A stretch of 41,660 nucleotides of DNA from a virus. The notes beneath the pieces are model-generated. The model had not been told where the DNA came from and made no database searches. It saw only the letters and a list, made by a program, of their open reading frames with translations. Where the stretch lies: IMG/VR virus record IMGVR_UViG_3300049911_000020, positions 1 to 41,660 of that record. One strand, given 5' to 3'. Of this stretch, positions 32,413 through 39,095 are shown piece after piece. Within the stretch, counting starts at the first letter, position 1, and the number at the start of each line of letters is the position of its first letter. The translations under genes were made by a program, and so were the position numbers.

Positions 32413-32840
32413 TGGGCATCTTCTCAGCCCACCTGGTCGTGACGCCGCACAATGACGGACTGCATTGGGAGTTGGTGCAGGATTTCGCCTACCAGACCGA
32501 TGCCGGCGAAACGATCCTAAGCCCCCAGGGGCGCGTGACAGATTTCGCGTCTGTGCCCAAGTTGCTCTGGAACATCCTCCCGCCCATTGGTCCATACGTT
32601 CGGGCGGCGGTGATCCATGACGAGTTGTATTATCGGCATCGAGTCCTGAGCGACGATAGCCGGACGCGGGACCAAGCGGACAGCATTCTATACGAGGCAA
32701 TGTTCGCCTGTGCGGTGGGCGATGAGGTACGGAAAGTCATTTATGCCGGTGTTCGGGTTGGCGGTGGGTTCGCATGGAATAAAAAGGAGGCATCCAATGA
32801 AAGTCCTGATGTTAGCATTGGCGGTCCTGACACTCGCTAG
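32412..32840 (+). CDS. DUF1353 protein, lysis module
   Basis: The product has 142 residues. The motifs FAYQTDAGETILSPQGRVTDFASVPKLLWNILPPIG and AAVIHDELYYRHRVLS...RDQADSILYEAM are those of DUF1353, small phage proteins with a conserved D-F-A-S-x-P and A-x-x-H-D core found in lysis or tail regions. Their activity has not been settled. The start overlaps the previous stop (TAATG). The last 44 bases overlap the lipoprotein gene. Confidence 0.87.
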   Translation: MGIFSAHLVVTPHNDGLHWELVQDFAYQTDAGETILSPQGRVTDFASVPKLLWNILPPIGPYVRAAVIHDELYYRHRVLSDDSRTRDQADSILYEAMFACAVGDEVRKVIYAGVRVGGGFAWNKKEASNESPDVSIGGPDTR

Positions 32841-33039
32841 CTGTGCCGGGTCGCTGCTCGGCGGGATGAATGCAGCGGAGTCGATCCAGGTCATGCAGCA
32901 GCAGAACGCGCGGGGCTGTCTATTCATTCGAGGAAGCGCGACGCCGTTTGCGTCTGCAGGCTTCGTCGCGGTCGGGACGTGGGGCAATGACCCGCCCGCG
33001 TACAAGGACTGTTTCATCGGGATGCCGTTGATCCCGTAG
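32797..33039 (+). CDS. Small phage lipoprotein
   Basis: The product has 80 residues. ATG 32797 follows AAAAAGGAGG; the longer open frame upstream overlaps DUF1353 and lacks a site. The N-terminus MKVLMLALAVLTLASCAGS is a classic lipoprotein signal, with the lipidated Cys in LASC. The mature part has conserved-looking GGMNAAESIQVMQQQNARGCLFIRG and two further Cys. Position at the end of the lysis module could mean an outer-membrane spanin-like or receptor-masking role (inference). Confidence 0.72.
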   Translation: MKVLMLALAVLTLASCAGSLLGGMNAAESIQVMQQQNARGCLFIRGSATPFASAGFVAVGTWGNDPPAYKDCFIGMPLIP

Positions 33040-33060
33040 GGGGTGATCCGCTATCTCCCG

Positions 33061-33099
33061 CGCCCCCAAGTCTTTGGATTTGGGGGCGTTGTGGTTTTT
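33061..33099 (+). terminator. Rho-independent terminator at the end of the virion/lysis operon
   Basis: CGCCCCCAA pairs with TTGGGGGCG around a ten-base loop, followed by TTGTGGTTTTTC. The stem is perfect. It stops late transcription before the integration cassette. Confidence 0.85.
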
Positions 33100-33123
33100 C
33101 TTTCCTGCCAAGCATTTTCCCTC

Positions 33124-33151
33124 TTGACAAATCTATACGTAAGAGTAAATT
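33124..33151 (+). promoter_or_regulatory. Strong sigma70-type promoter, leaderless geometry
   Basis: A perfect TTGACA (33124-33129), 16-base spacer and TAAATT (33146-33151). The ATG at 33159 begins seven bases after the -10 box, the same distance as at 6246/6254. No ribosome site precedes it. The promoter sits just after the late terminator and would allow expression in a lysogen. Confidence 0.72.
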
Positions 33152-33158
33152 AACTACC

Positions 33159-33287
33159 ATGAAGATCACACTGACGATGCTCACGTGCAGGAAATGCGGC
33201 CACCGATGGTATCCCCGCCGCGAGACTATGCCCAAGGTCTGTCCGATCTGTAAACGGACAGATTGGAACGGACGGTCTTCCGCGTGA
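33159..33287 (+). CDS. 42-residue zinc-ribbon protein
   Basis: The frame encodes 42 residues with two CxxC knuckles (TCRKCGHRWYPR and CPICKR), the sign of a small rubredoxin-like or zinc-ribbon domain. The start is leaderless as described for the promoter. It is AT-richer at its start than the neighbouring virion genes. Small zinc ribbons can bind nucleic acid or proteins; its partner is unknown. It leads into the lipoprotein gene 11 bases later. Confidence 0.7.
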   Translation: MKITLTMLTCRKCGHRWYPRRETMPKVCPICKRTDWNGRSSA

Positions 33288-33297
33288 AGGAGCAACC

Positions 33298-33690
33298 ATG
33301 AGAGAATTATTGCTGGCGGCGGTCATGGTTCTCGTTTTGAGTCCCGGATGTTCGGTCTTCATGGCTGCAACCCAACCGGACCTGAAGAATGTGGATCTTT
33401 TCAAGGTGGGGATATCCAGAGGTATGCTGCTTGCGGAATTCGGTGCCCCGATTCAATCCGAAATCAAGGACGGGCACCGAACGGACATCTTCAGATTCGT
33501 TCAGGGATACAGCACTGGTGCCAAAACGGGAAGAGCTGTTTTTCATGGGGTGGCTGATGTCTTTACCCTTGGATTGTGGGAAGTCATCGGCACACCCACC
33601 GAAGCAATATTTAGTGGTGACCAGACCGCATTCCAGGTGACGTATGATGCTGATGACAGAATCAGCGAGATAGTAGCCCTGAAGAAGTAA
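33298..33690 (+). CDS. BamE/SmpA-like lipoprotein, possible lysogenic-conversion gene
   Basis: The product has 130 residues; AAGGAG precedes the ATG. The start MRELLLAAVMVLVLSPGCS is a lipoprotein signal. The mature protein has KVGISRGMLLAEFGAPIQSE and a final strand pair (AFQVTYDADDRISEIVAL), the form of SmpA/OmlA (BamE) domains. It is co-transcribed with the zinc ribbon from its own promoter next to the integrase, as for genes expressed in a lysogen to change the host surface. It is not a normal virion gene. Confidence 0.72.
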   Translation: MRELLLAAVMVLVLSPGCSVFMAATQPDLKNVDLFKVGISRGMLLAEFGAPIQSEIKDGHRTDIFRFVQGYSTGAKTGRAVFHGVADVFTLGLWEVIGTPTEAIFSGDQTAFQVTYDADDRISEIVALKK

Positions 33691-33862
33691 CCGTGAAGGA
33701 GCAGTATTTTGTTTCTGTCTGACAACTGGCGTCATAGGTGACTTAGGTAACGTACCCCTGGGGTCCTGCTCCCTGGCGACGGCCAGATGCGGGGGTAACT
33801 GGGTCCCCCTGACCCGGCCCCAGGTTTGCACCTTCAGGGGATAGCGCAAAGGGGGCGCTGCG
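33691..33862 (+). other. Intergenic region before the integrase; possible attachment site, not proven
   Basis: This 172-base gap has several GC inverted repeats, including GGGGG-N9-CCCCC (33791-33809) and AGCGC-N7-GCGCT (33843-33859), the latter enclosing the G-rich ribosome site of the integrase. Phage attachment sites often lie beside the integrase, and a 5' hairpin could restrain its translation. No tRNA-like sequence or clear core repeat was seen. Confidence 0.35.
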
Positions 33863-34747
33863 ATGAAGAGCAACACAGACCTATCCGTTTCGGAATGCCT
33901 CGACAGTTACGAAGCTCGCTGTGATCGTGACGGGGTGAGAGGCGTGGCCATTCCGAGCATCCTGAACCACCTACGAGCGAGATTCCAGGACGCCCCACTG
34001 TCGGAGGTGACGAGCCGGGATGTGGAGCAGATGAGTGCTGAACTCCTTGCCCATCCCTATGCCCCCGCCACCGTCCAAGCCCACATCGCCTACCTCCGGG
34101 CGGCCATGCACTACGCTCAGAAGAAAGGCGAACTGACCGCGCTCCCTTGGTTCCCCAGCATCAAGGTGGAGAATGCCCGCAGAGGATTCTTTGAACGGGA
34201 CGAATTCGAGCGGATTCTGGCTTGCCTGCCGGAACCCTATGCAGACATCGCCCGGTTTGGGTATAGCTGTGGCTGGCGTCTATCGGAGATCCTCGGCCTT
34301 CACTGGTCCGAGGTGGATCGGGAGCGCCGAATCATCCGGCTCACAACGTCCAAGAACGGGCATGGGCGGGTCTTGCCTATCGTCGGCGAACTGGTAGAGA
34401 TCCTTGAGCGTGCGTGGCGAAACCGGATCGTGGGCGACAAGTTGTCGGAGTGGGTATTCCATCGGGCGGGGCACCGGATTCCGAACAACCGCTCTTGGAA
34501 CGTGTGGAATGCCGCTAGGAATCACGCGGGACTGACAGGACGCCTCTTCCATGACCTGCGCCGGACTGCGGCCCGAGACATGATTGCGGCTGGCTGCGAC
34601 TACCAGACGGCGATGGCGGTCACGGGCCACCGAACCATGAGTATGTTCCTCCGGTATCAGATCGTTGATATGCGGGGAGTGCAGCAGGGACTACGGAGCC
34701 TGGAGGCGTACCGGAATGGGAATGGGCACCAAAGCGCGGCGGCGTGA
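33863..34747 (+). CDS. int: Tyrosine recombinase (phage integrase)
   Basis: The product has 294 residues. All expected catalytic residues are present: Arg near 139 (CGWRLSEILGL), Lys near 164 (TSKNGHGRVLPI), His-x-x-Arg at 240-243 (FHDLRRTAARDM), His near 256 (VTGHRTM) and the nucleophile Tyr near 265 (FLRYQ). The N-terminal SAM-like DNA-binding half (DAPLSEVTSRDVEQM... VQAHIAYLRAAMHYA) is typical. It integrates and, with help, excises the phage genome. GGGGG in the hairpin loop is the likely ribosome site. No excisionase is recognised nearby. Confidence 0.94.
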   Translation: MKSNTDLSVSECLDSYEARCDRDGVRGVAIPSILNHLRARFQDAPLSEVTSRDVEQMSAELLAHPYAPATVQAHIAYLRAAMHYAQKKGELTALPWFPSIKVENARRGFFERDEFERILACLPEPYADIARFGYSCGWRLSEILGLHWSEVDRERRIIRLTTSKNGHGRVLPIVGELVEILERAWRNRIVGDKLSEWVFHRAGHRIPNNRSWNVWNAARNHAGLTGRLFHDLRRTAARDMIAAGCDYQTAMAVTGHRTMSMFLRYQIVDMRGVQQGLRSLEAYRNGNGHQSAAA

Positions 34748-34758
34748 AAGGACGAGAC

Positions 34759-34977
34759 ATGACCAGAGAAGAACATCTCGCTTGGTGTAAGAAGAGAGCC
34801 TTGGAATACTGCGATCTGGCCGACCCGCAACAAGCTATGGCCTCTATGGCGAGCGACCTGGGAAAGCACGAAGAGACCCAAGGACACGCCGGAATACAAC
34901 TCGGTATTATGATGATGATGGGGGGGCATCTTTCCGACGTAAGACAGATGCGAGAGTTCATCGAGGGATTCAATTAA
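34759..34977 (+). CDS. Small hypothetical protein after integrase
   Basis: The product has 72 residues from ATG 34759 (AAAGGACGAG before it). The N-terminus REEHLAWCKKRALEYCDLADPQQAMASMASDL is common to small phage proteins of unknown function; the middle has a Met-rich hydrophobic segment (LGIMMMMGGHL). No named domain is seen. It begins the second chain of small genes. Confidence 0.62.
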   Translation: MTREEHLAWCKKRALEYCDLADPQQAMASMASDLGKHEETQGHAGIQLGIMMMMGGHLSDVRQMREFIEGFN

Positions 34978-35032
34978 GGCCATGTCGCCGTCGCGTAGGC
35001 TTTCAGGGGCGGTGAAACCACTGGAGTCTAAC

Positions 35033-35431
35033 ATGTCTGCTCCTGGTCGTCCAGACACCGGCTGGATGGACTTCTACAGCAAGGTCAACGCCTTCATGGG
35101 CGACTCCCGCAATGCCGCCTACAAGAAGGCGTCTGCCAGTGGGAATCGGAAACAGCGGGGGCAACGCGGTGCAAAACCCCTCGGCCAATCGAGAATCGTT
35201 GGTCTCTTGGAACCTGGTCCTCGCGGTGTTGACCTTCTGGATAGCCGCCTCTTACGCGGCGTGTTTCTGGAGAAAGATGAGATGACGAGACGGCGCGAGC
35301 TGCGGAAGAAAACACTGATGGGCGACGAGGATGCCCTTGCTTACTTCCGCGATATATTGAGGACGGGCAACCTAGTGTTGGATGGACAGTGTTTAATTTC
35401 TGATGGCGTGCTGGTGGGGGCGAGGCGATGA
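35033..35431 (+). CDS. Hypothetical basic protein (frame shared with a smaller gene)
   Basis: The open frame could encode 132 residues from ATG 35033, preceded by GGAG. Only the part from ATG 35282 (49 residues, TRRRELRKKTLMGDEDALAYFRDILRTG) has a clear independent sign, an ATGA joint with the membrane-helix gene 35112-35285. The middle may be an unused frame. Either one long protein or two separate ones (an N-terminal fragment and the 49-residue C-terminal one) is possible. Confidence 0.4.
   Translation: MSAPGRPDTGWMDFYSKVNAFMGDSRNAAYKKASASGNRKQRGQRGAKPLGQSRIVGLLEPGPRGVDLLDSRLLRGVFLEKDEMTRRRELRKKTLMGDEDALAYFRDILRTGNLVLDGQCLISDGVLVGARR
35112..35285 (+). CDS. Small membrane-helix protein in an overlapping frame
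   Basis: A 57-residue frame from ATG 35112 ends with WNLVLAVLTFWIAASYAACFW and RKMR, a good membrane helix with basic end, preceded by a polar Ser/Asn-rich part. Its stop overlaps ATG 35282 as ATGA, exactly the joint used across this region, and its plan matches the single-helix proteins at 35649, 36094 and 36902. It is nested in another long frame, so only one of the two is likely to be the main product. Confidence 0.5.
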   Translation: MPPTRRRLPVGIGNSGGNAVQNPSANRESLVSWNLVLAVLTFWIAASYAACFWRKMR

Positions 35432-35652
35432 AACGGAAAATGACCGAAGATAAATTGCCCACGGATAACCATCCGCGTTTCTGCTCAAATGATGTGTACA
35501 TGAATTCTCTCGGGCACGTGAGAATCATGGCGTGCGTTCAAGGATATGTCATGGCTCGGAGGCCAGGAGCCATGCCGTTCGTCCTTTTCTGGAGAGATTT
35601 CTTGAGCAAATATGAGTACGTGGGCAAAGGGCTCACTGAGCAACGGCGATGA
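35428..35652 (+). CDS. Small hypothetical protein
   Basis: The product has 74 residues; ATG 35428 overlaps the previous stop. It contains VYMNSLGHVRIMACVQGYVMARRPG and the ending FWRDFLSKYEYVGK. No motif is recognised. Its stop overlaps the start of a tiny membrane protein gene. Confidence 0.55.
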   Translation: MKRKMTEDKLPTDNHPRFCSNDVYMNSLGHVRIMACVQGYVMARRPGAMPFVLFWRDFLSKYEYVGKGLTEQRR

Positions 35653-35759
35653 CCCGTCTCCTTTGCATCGCCTTCGGGTTCTTTCTCGCCATTTGCTACG
35701 TCGGCCTCCGTGGGATTGTACGCGACGAGGTGATGTTCGTGAGGAAGAGGAGGACGTGA
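35649..35759 (+). CDS. 36-residue single-helix membrane protein
   Basis: ATG 35649 overlaps the previous stop and the frame ends in TGATG with the next gene. A hydrophobic helix (LLCIAFGFFLAICYVGL) takes up half of it, followed by a basic tail (VRKRRT). Several such small helices occur in this chain, suggesting a set of membrane peptides of unknown role. Confidence 0.55.
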   Translation: MTRLLCIAFGFFLAICYVGLRGIVRDEVMFVRKRRT

Positions 35760-36097
35760 TGGCTGTATGGGTAACGCTCAAGACTGGCGAAGTCAGGAAG
35801 TATAACGAAGGGGCAACATGGAGCAGTGATTACCCCTTCACGGTTATCCGTCCCGAGGGATGGAAAGCGGAGAATAATTTAACGGTTGCCAAGATCAGGA
35901 CCGACGGTATTCAGTGTTTGGAATTCAATCGTCCCTGTGAAATTACGTGGCAACCTGATTTCACCGTGGAACATTCTCTAGACCTCTTGCTTGTCAGGGC
36001 GCATTCAATAAAAAGCCAACCGAACCTTGGCAAACTAGCCGACCTCTCTCGCCTCTTGCGGAAATTCAACCCGCAACGAAGGACGTGGACGCGATGA
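35759..36097 (+). CDS. Hypothetical protein
   Basis: The product has 112 residues from ATG 35759. The first half is beta-like (VWVTLKTGEVRKYNEGATW, YPFTVIRPEGWKAENNL), the second has a helix (NLGKLADLSRLLRKFN). No family is recognised. It is joined by overlaps to membrane peptide genes on both sides. Confidence 0.55.
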   Translation: MAVWVTLKTGEVRKYNEGATWSSDYPFTVIRPEGWKAENNLTVAKIRTDGIQCLEFNRPCEITWQPDFTVEHSLDLLLVRAHSIKSQPNLGKLADLSRLLRKFNPQRRTWTR

Positions 36098-36237
36098 TCC
36101 CCGACGACGACTACGTTCTCTCGATCCTGGCTGGTCTGTCCATCTACGGGCTGCTGTGTGTCGGAGTCGGATATTGGTTGCGGGCTTCGATCAGTAAGGC
36201 GCTACGGGAGATTTTTCAGAAGGAGCGGATGCGATGA
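36094..36237 (+). CDS. 47-residue single-helix membrane protein
   Basis: ATG 36094 overlaps the previous stop and its stop overlaps ATG 36234. The sequence has an acidic start (IPDDDY), a membrane helix (VLSILAGLSIYGLLCVGVGYWL) and a basic amphipathic tail (SKALREIFQKERMR). It is the second membrane peptide of the chain. Confidence 0.6.
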   Translation: MIPDDDYVLSILAGLSIYGLLCVGVGYWLRASISKALREIFQKERMR

Positions 36238-36905
36238 CAACACATTGGGAAGGCTGGCATTTTCTCCCTGATAATCGCTGCCTGAGATTCTCGCCGCATA
36301 CGCTGGTGACTCCGGGCAGCGCCGTGACCGCTGTTGGTGATCTCAAGATGTGCGAGAACGGAGTCCATGCGGGCCGGAAACCGCTGGACGCTCTCAAATA
36401 TGCGCCGGGATCTGTGATCTGCCGAGTACGACTCGCTGGCGAAATCCAAGAGGACACGGATAAGGCTGTTGCGAGAACACGTACTGTACTCTGGATGGCC
36501 GATGCGACGAATGCCCTGCATGAATTCGCGTTGGTCTGTGCCGAGGATGCTCTCGGCTCCCAAGCAGCCCAGGGAAGGCAACCGGACAAGCGATCTCGCC
36601 GAGCCTTGGACGTAAAGCGACGATGGCTACGAGGGAAAGCTACGAATGACGAATTGGCCGCCGCCAGGGACGCCGCCAGGGCCGCCGCCAGGGACGCCGT
36701 CTGGGCCGCCGCCTGGGCCGCCGCCAGGGACGCCGCCAGGGCCGCCGCCAGGGACGCCGTCTGGGCCGCCGCCTGGGCCGCCGCCTGGGCCGCCGCCAGG
36801 GACGCCGCCAGGGCCGCCGCCAGGGACGCCGTCTGGGCCGCCGCCGGGGACACCTATAACATGATCCTTGAAACTCTGTTGCTGGCACTGCCGAGGGAGA
36901 AATGA
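36234..36905 (+). CDS. DUF7666-like protein with an Arg/Trp tetrad-repeat helix
   Basis: The product has 223 residues. The N-terminal 110 residues (THWEGWHFLPDNRCLRF... CENGVHAGRKPLDALKYAPGSVICRVRLAGEI... ARTRTVLWMADATNALHEFAL) match the DUF7666-type phage domain of unknown function. After a basic linker (KRSRRALDVKRRWLRGK) comes about 65 residues of Ala with Arg or Trp every fourth position (RDAA, RAAA, RDAV, WAAA, WAAA), a long single helix with an R/W stripe. It ends in a short hydrophobic helix. The stretch is coded by a 60-base repeat. The role is unknown. Confidence 0.75.
   Translation: MTTHWEGWHFLPDNRCLRFSPHTLVTPGSAVTAVGDLKMCENGVHAGRKPLDALKYAPGSVICRVRLAGEIQEDTDKAVARTRTVLWMADATNALHEFALVCAEDALGSQAAQGRQPDKRSRRALDVKRRWLRGKATNDELAAARDAARAAARDAVWAAAWAAARDAARAAARDAVWAAAWAAAWAAARDAARAAARDAVWAAAGDTYNMILETLLLALPREK
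36661..36840 (+). repeat. Tandem 60-base coding repeat with 12-base substructure
   Basis: 36661-36720 and 36721-36780 are identical. A single 12-base unit (36781-36792) is followed by 48 bases (36793-36840) identical to the first 48 of the 60-base unit. The 12-base units differ mainly in AGG (Arg) versus TGG (Trp) and in GAC versus GCC. This looks like growth by slippage or unequal exchange, always keeping the frame. The reverse strand is open too, which is only a side effect of the composition. Confidence 0.95.
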
Positions 36906-37090
36906 TCCCCTATCTCCATTCCCTCATCGGCCTCCAGTCACCCCAGCAAGTGGGATTCCTGCTGTGCGTGCTACTGGCCTTCGTACTCGGATGGACGATG
37001 AAGGGCATACGGGACGAACGCAGAGCACGGCGACACCGCGATCTATTTTTTAAGGGCGTGCGCCTTGAAGGGAAGAAGGTGAGGCGATGA
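36902..37090 (+). CDS. 62-residue single-helix membrane protein
   Basis: ATG 36902 overlaps the previous stop. A membrane helix (VGFLLCVLLAFVLGWTM) is followed by a strongly basic tail (KGIRDERRARRHRDLFFKGVRLEGKKVRR). Its stop overlaps the next start. The tail could bind nucleic acid or the membrane surface; the role is unknown. Confidence 0.62.
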   Translation: MIPYLHSLIGLQSPQQVGFLLCVLLAFVLGWTMKGIRDERRARRHRDLFFKGVRLEGKKVRR

Positions 37091-37515
37091 GCGAGATCAA
37101 ACAAGAATATGGCAAGTTCATCATCACATACAACGAGGAAAGGGCCGAATGGATCGGGAATCTCGGTGACACCATCGTCGCTAGGTCCGCCAAACTATCG
37201 GAGTTGCGGAAACGTCTTGATAACCACGAAGAGTCAGAAAAGAAGTTCGTGCGAATTCCGGTTTTCTGCTGGCAATGGCAAAAATGGATAGAAGGTATCG
37301 TTACCTCCGTCTCCAATGACGGAGACGTGTGGGTTAGTTGGGCGGACAAAACGCGGTCGAAGGCGTACCTGACGACAGATTTGTACCTAGTTATTCCGGA
37401 GAACATCCGCAAACGTGACGAGTGGGATAGGTTGCAGGTAGACATCGACAGGTTGAAGGAATCGCAGGAAGACATTCTCAAGGCGATGAAGAAGTTCAAG
37501 AAAGCGAAGCCATGA
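37087..37515 (+). CDS. Hypothetical protein with a small central beta domain
   Basis: The product has 142 residues. An N-terminal helix (LSELRKRLDNHEESEKK) leads into a Trp-rich beta stretch (FCWQWQKWIEGIVTSVSNDGDVWVSWADK), which looks like a Tudor- or SH3-like barrel, and a C-terminal coiled coil (IDRLKESQEDILKAMKKFKKAK). The ATG overlaps the previous stop. No named family is recognised. Confidence 0.6.
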   Translation: MSEIKQEYGKFIITYNEERAEWIGNLGDTIVARSAKLSELRKRLDNHEESEKKFVRIPVFCWQWQKWIEGIVTSVSNDGDVWVSWADKTRSKAYLTTDLYLVIPENIRKRDEWDRLQVDIDRLKESQEDILKAMKKFKKAKP

Positions 37516-37739
37516 GCGACCTTCAAGCCTACGCGCTCAATGAATCTCGCTCAGGGGGATTCGCTTGCGACGTGGACGCGAGAATCCGCGTCGAAGTCAA
37601 GACCCTGGATATGATGGCGCGGGCGGCATGCGGGCCTTACGTAATGCAGTTGTTGCGCATCGCTGCGCTGTTCTCGCAATGGAGCGGGAACGGAGGGAGT
37701 TTTGCGCCGGATAGAATCTTGAGGTGGAAAGGAAGATAA
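37512..37739 (+). CDS. Small hypothetical protein
   Basis: The product has 75 residues (ATGA overlap). The middle (ARIRVEVKTLDMMARAACGPYVMQLLRIAALF) is helical and partly hydrophobic, and the ending GGSFAPDRILRW is polar. The function is unknown. It precedes the zinc-knuckle paralog by four bases. Confidence 0.55.
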   Translation: MSDLQAYALNESRSGGFACDVDARIRVEVKTLDMMARAACGPYVMQLLRIAALFSQWSGNGGSFAPDRILRWKGR

Positions 37740-37743
37740 CGAT

Positions 37744-37941
37744 ATGCAGAAAACTCCCTGGATCATTTGTGGTGACGGATCGAATCCAGATTTTCCTTTT
37801 GGATTCGCTTGTCTTCATTGCGGCGCTAAAGAGAAAATCCCAACCCCAATTCCATTCGAGGCGTTTTTGTCCTGGTCAAAGTCATTTCTGCGAAGACACA
37901 CAGGTTGCAAGAAGAAGGAGGCCCCATGTCCCGCCGAATGA
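37744..37941 (+). CDS. Small zinc-finger-like protein, paralog of the 1193 gene
   Basis: The product has 65 residues. WIICGDGSNPDFPFGFACLHCG, then PTPIPFEAFLSWSKSF and a final H-x-x-C-type tail (HTGCKK), line up with the 1193 protein. The start, ATG 37744, has GGAAAGGAAGATA before it. The shared CxxC...HxxC pattern suggests zinc. The protein overlaps the next gene by 16 bases. Confidence 0.7.
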   Translation: MQKTPWIICGDGSNPDFPFGFACLHCGAKEKIPTPIPFEAFLSWSKSFLRRHTGCKKKEAPCPAE

Positions 37942-38093
37942 ACAAATTCGACTTCAGCCTTTTACTCGTACAGGCCGCATCCCTGAGTGACCAGGAATGG
38001 GAAGACCTGAAATCAGCCCGCGACATATTGCGGGCACGGAAGAAGGGAAAGAAGGCGGACAAGAAGAAGGCAGCGGCACCGGCAACGACATAG
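37926..38093 (+). CDS. Small basic protein with Lys/Ala tail
   Basis: The product has 55 residues from ATG 37926, with AGAAGGAGG before it. A helix (FDFSLLLVQAASLSDQEWEDLKSARDIL) is followed by a Lys-rich tail (KKGKKADKKKAAAPATT) reminiscent of DNA-binding tails. The function is unknown. Confidence 0.58.
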   Translation: MSRRMNKFDFSLLLVQAASLSDQEWEDLKSARDILRARKKGKKADKKKAAAPATT

Positions 38094-38194
38094 CCGTCGC
38101 CCGCTCTGAAGAGACAAAGGCCCGGTAGCCGACAGACAAGCCTTGCCCGAAAGGCGAAGTGGAGCGGCCAGGGCGGGCGATACTAGGAGGAAGG
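38094..38194 (+). other. Intergenic region, no gene seen
   Basis: About 100 bases of GC-rich sequence with weak inverted repeats (such as GCCCG... AAAGGC) and a ribosome site (AGGAGG, 38185-38190) at its end. No promoter boxes or terminator are convincing. Confidence 0.5.
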
Positions 38195-38428
38195 GTGAAT
38201 AACATCATAGCTAAAAACCGCCGATTCTACCCTAAATTAGGGGGCGGATTGGGCGACTATGAGAGAACGCATCTCCTTGTCGTTCTCGTGGCCGGAGAGA
38301 TCGGGGACTACGCGGCTTATGCCGGCGATGGCCCTGATGAGTGGGTAGCCTCTCGCGGCGACAAACTTTCTTTTGAGGAAGCATCTATTCATTTCCCCCA
38401 AATCAAACGCAAGAAGTACCGAGATTGA
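38195..38428 (+). CDS. Small hypothetical protein
   Basis: The product has 77 residues from GTG 38195, chosen because AGGAGG lies just before it. It contains YERTHLLVVLVAGEIGDYAAYAG, a short helix with small residues, and ends with a basic KRKKYRD. The function is unknown. It stands immediately before the exonuclease gene. Confidence 0.55.
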   Translation: MNNIIAKNRRFYPKLGGGLGDYERTHLLVVLVAGEIGDYAAYAGDGPDEWVASRGDKLSFEEASIHFPQIKRKKYRD

Positions 38429-38440
38429 AGGAGACTCGTA

Positions 38441-39094
38441 ATGCCGACGCAACCGTACCGACTGAAGAACGGAGACGTGGTTTTCGGCGCAAGCACTATC
38501 GCTTCAGCCTATTCGAGCAAGGACAAGACGGGAAGATTGACGGGCTGGGCCTACAAGCAGGGGAAGTTGGGAAAACCCCTGCGGGAAACCGTGGATGCCG
38601 CCTGCGACATCGGAACGGCTGTCCATGCGGCGTGTGCCATGCTGCTCAAGAATCTCCCAAACTATGAGGACCCGATCAAGAAACTCCAGACGGATTTACA
38701 GGACCGAGCCCTGAATAGTATCTTAGGCTTCCTGGCCTGGAAAGAGAGCAACAATCTCGTCATTGACTTCACTGAACTTCCGCTAGTCTCAGAGGTGTAC
38801 CGCTTTGGCGGGACGCCTGACTACATCGCTCGGGTCGCCGGGAAGCGGGCCATTGTGGACCTCAAGACAGGGGCCGAAATCTACGATGAGGCGTGGCTGC
38901 AACTGAGCGGGTACGGCGAACTATGGGATGAACACAATCCGGATGACACGATGCAGAGTTATTACATTCTGCTCCTGAGCAAGACGGACGGCGGATTCAC
39001 GCATTCCTACAAGCCGGACCTGTCTGTGCAATTCAAGAAATTCCTACTGCTTCGTGATCTGCTTATGGTAGACCGCGAACTCGGAGGGAAGTGA
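38441..39094 (+). CDS. PD-(D/E)XK exonuclease, Red-type recombination
   Basis: The product has 217 residues. It has the RecB/Cas4-like core: DIGTAVHAACAML with the motif His (about residue 62), Glu in SEVYRFGGTPDY (PD near 126-127), IVDLKTG (Asp140, Lys142) and the QLSGY motif (154-158). Such exonucleases resect DNA ends so that an annealing protein can act. The gene two down encodes that protein, making a Red-like pair. The ribosome site is AAGGAG. Confidence 0.88.
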   Translation: MPTQPYRLKNGDVVFGASTIASAYSSKDKTGRLTGWAYKQGKLGKPLRETVDAACDIGTAVHAACAMLLKNLPNYEDPIKKLQTDLQDRALNSILGFLAWKESNNLVIDFTELPLVSEVYRFGGTPDYIARVAGKRAIVDLKTGAEIYDEAWLQLSGYGELWDEHNPDDTMQSYYILLLSKTDGGFTHSYKPDLSVQFKKFLLLRDLLMVDRELGGK

Positions 39095-39095
39095 A

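Noticed and set aside
33691-33862. tRNA gene as the attachment site
   Set aside because: The inverted repeats do not fold as a cloverleaf and no T-loop sequence was found.
36661-36840. CRISPR-like array
   Set aside because: Repeats are directly adjacent without spacers and lie in an open frame.
36640-36888. Arg-Arg-Pro repeat protein on the minus strand
   Set aside because: It is only the complement of the GC-rich 12-base repeats; the plus frame joins neighbours by ATGA.
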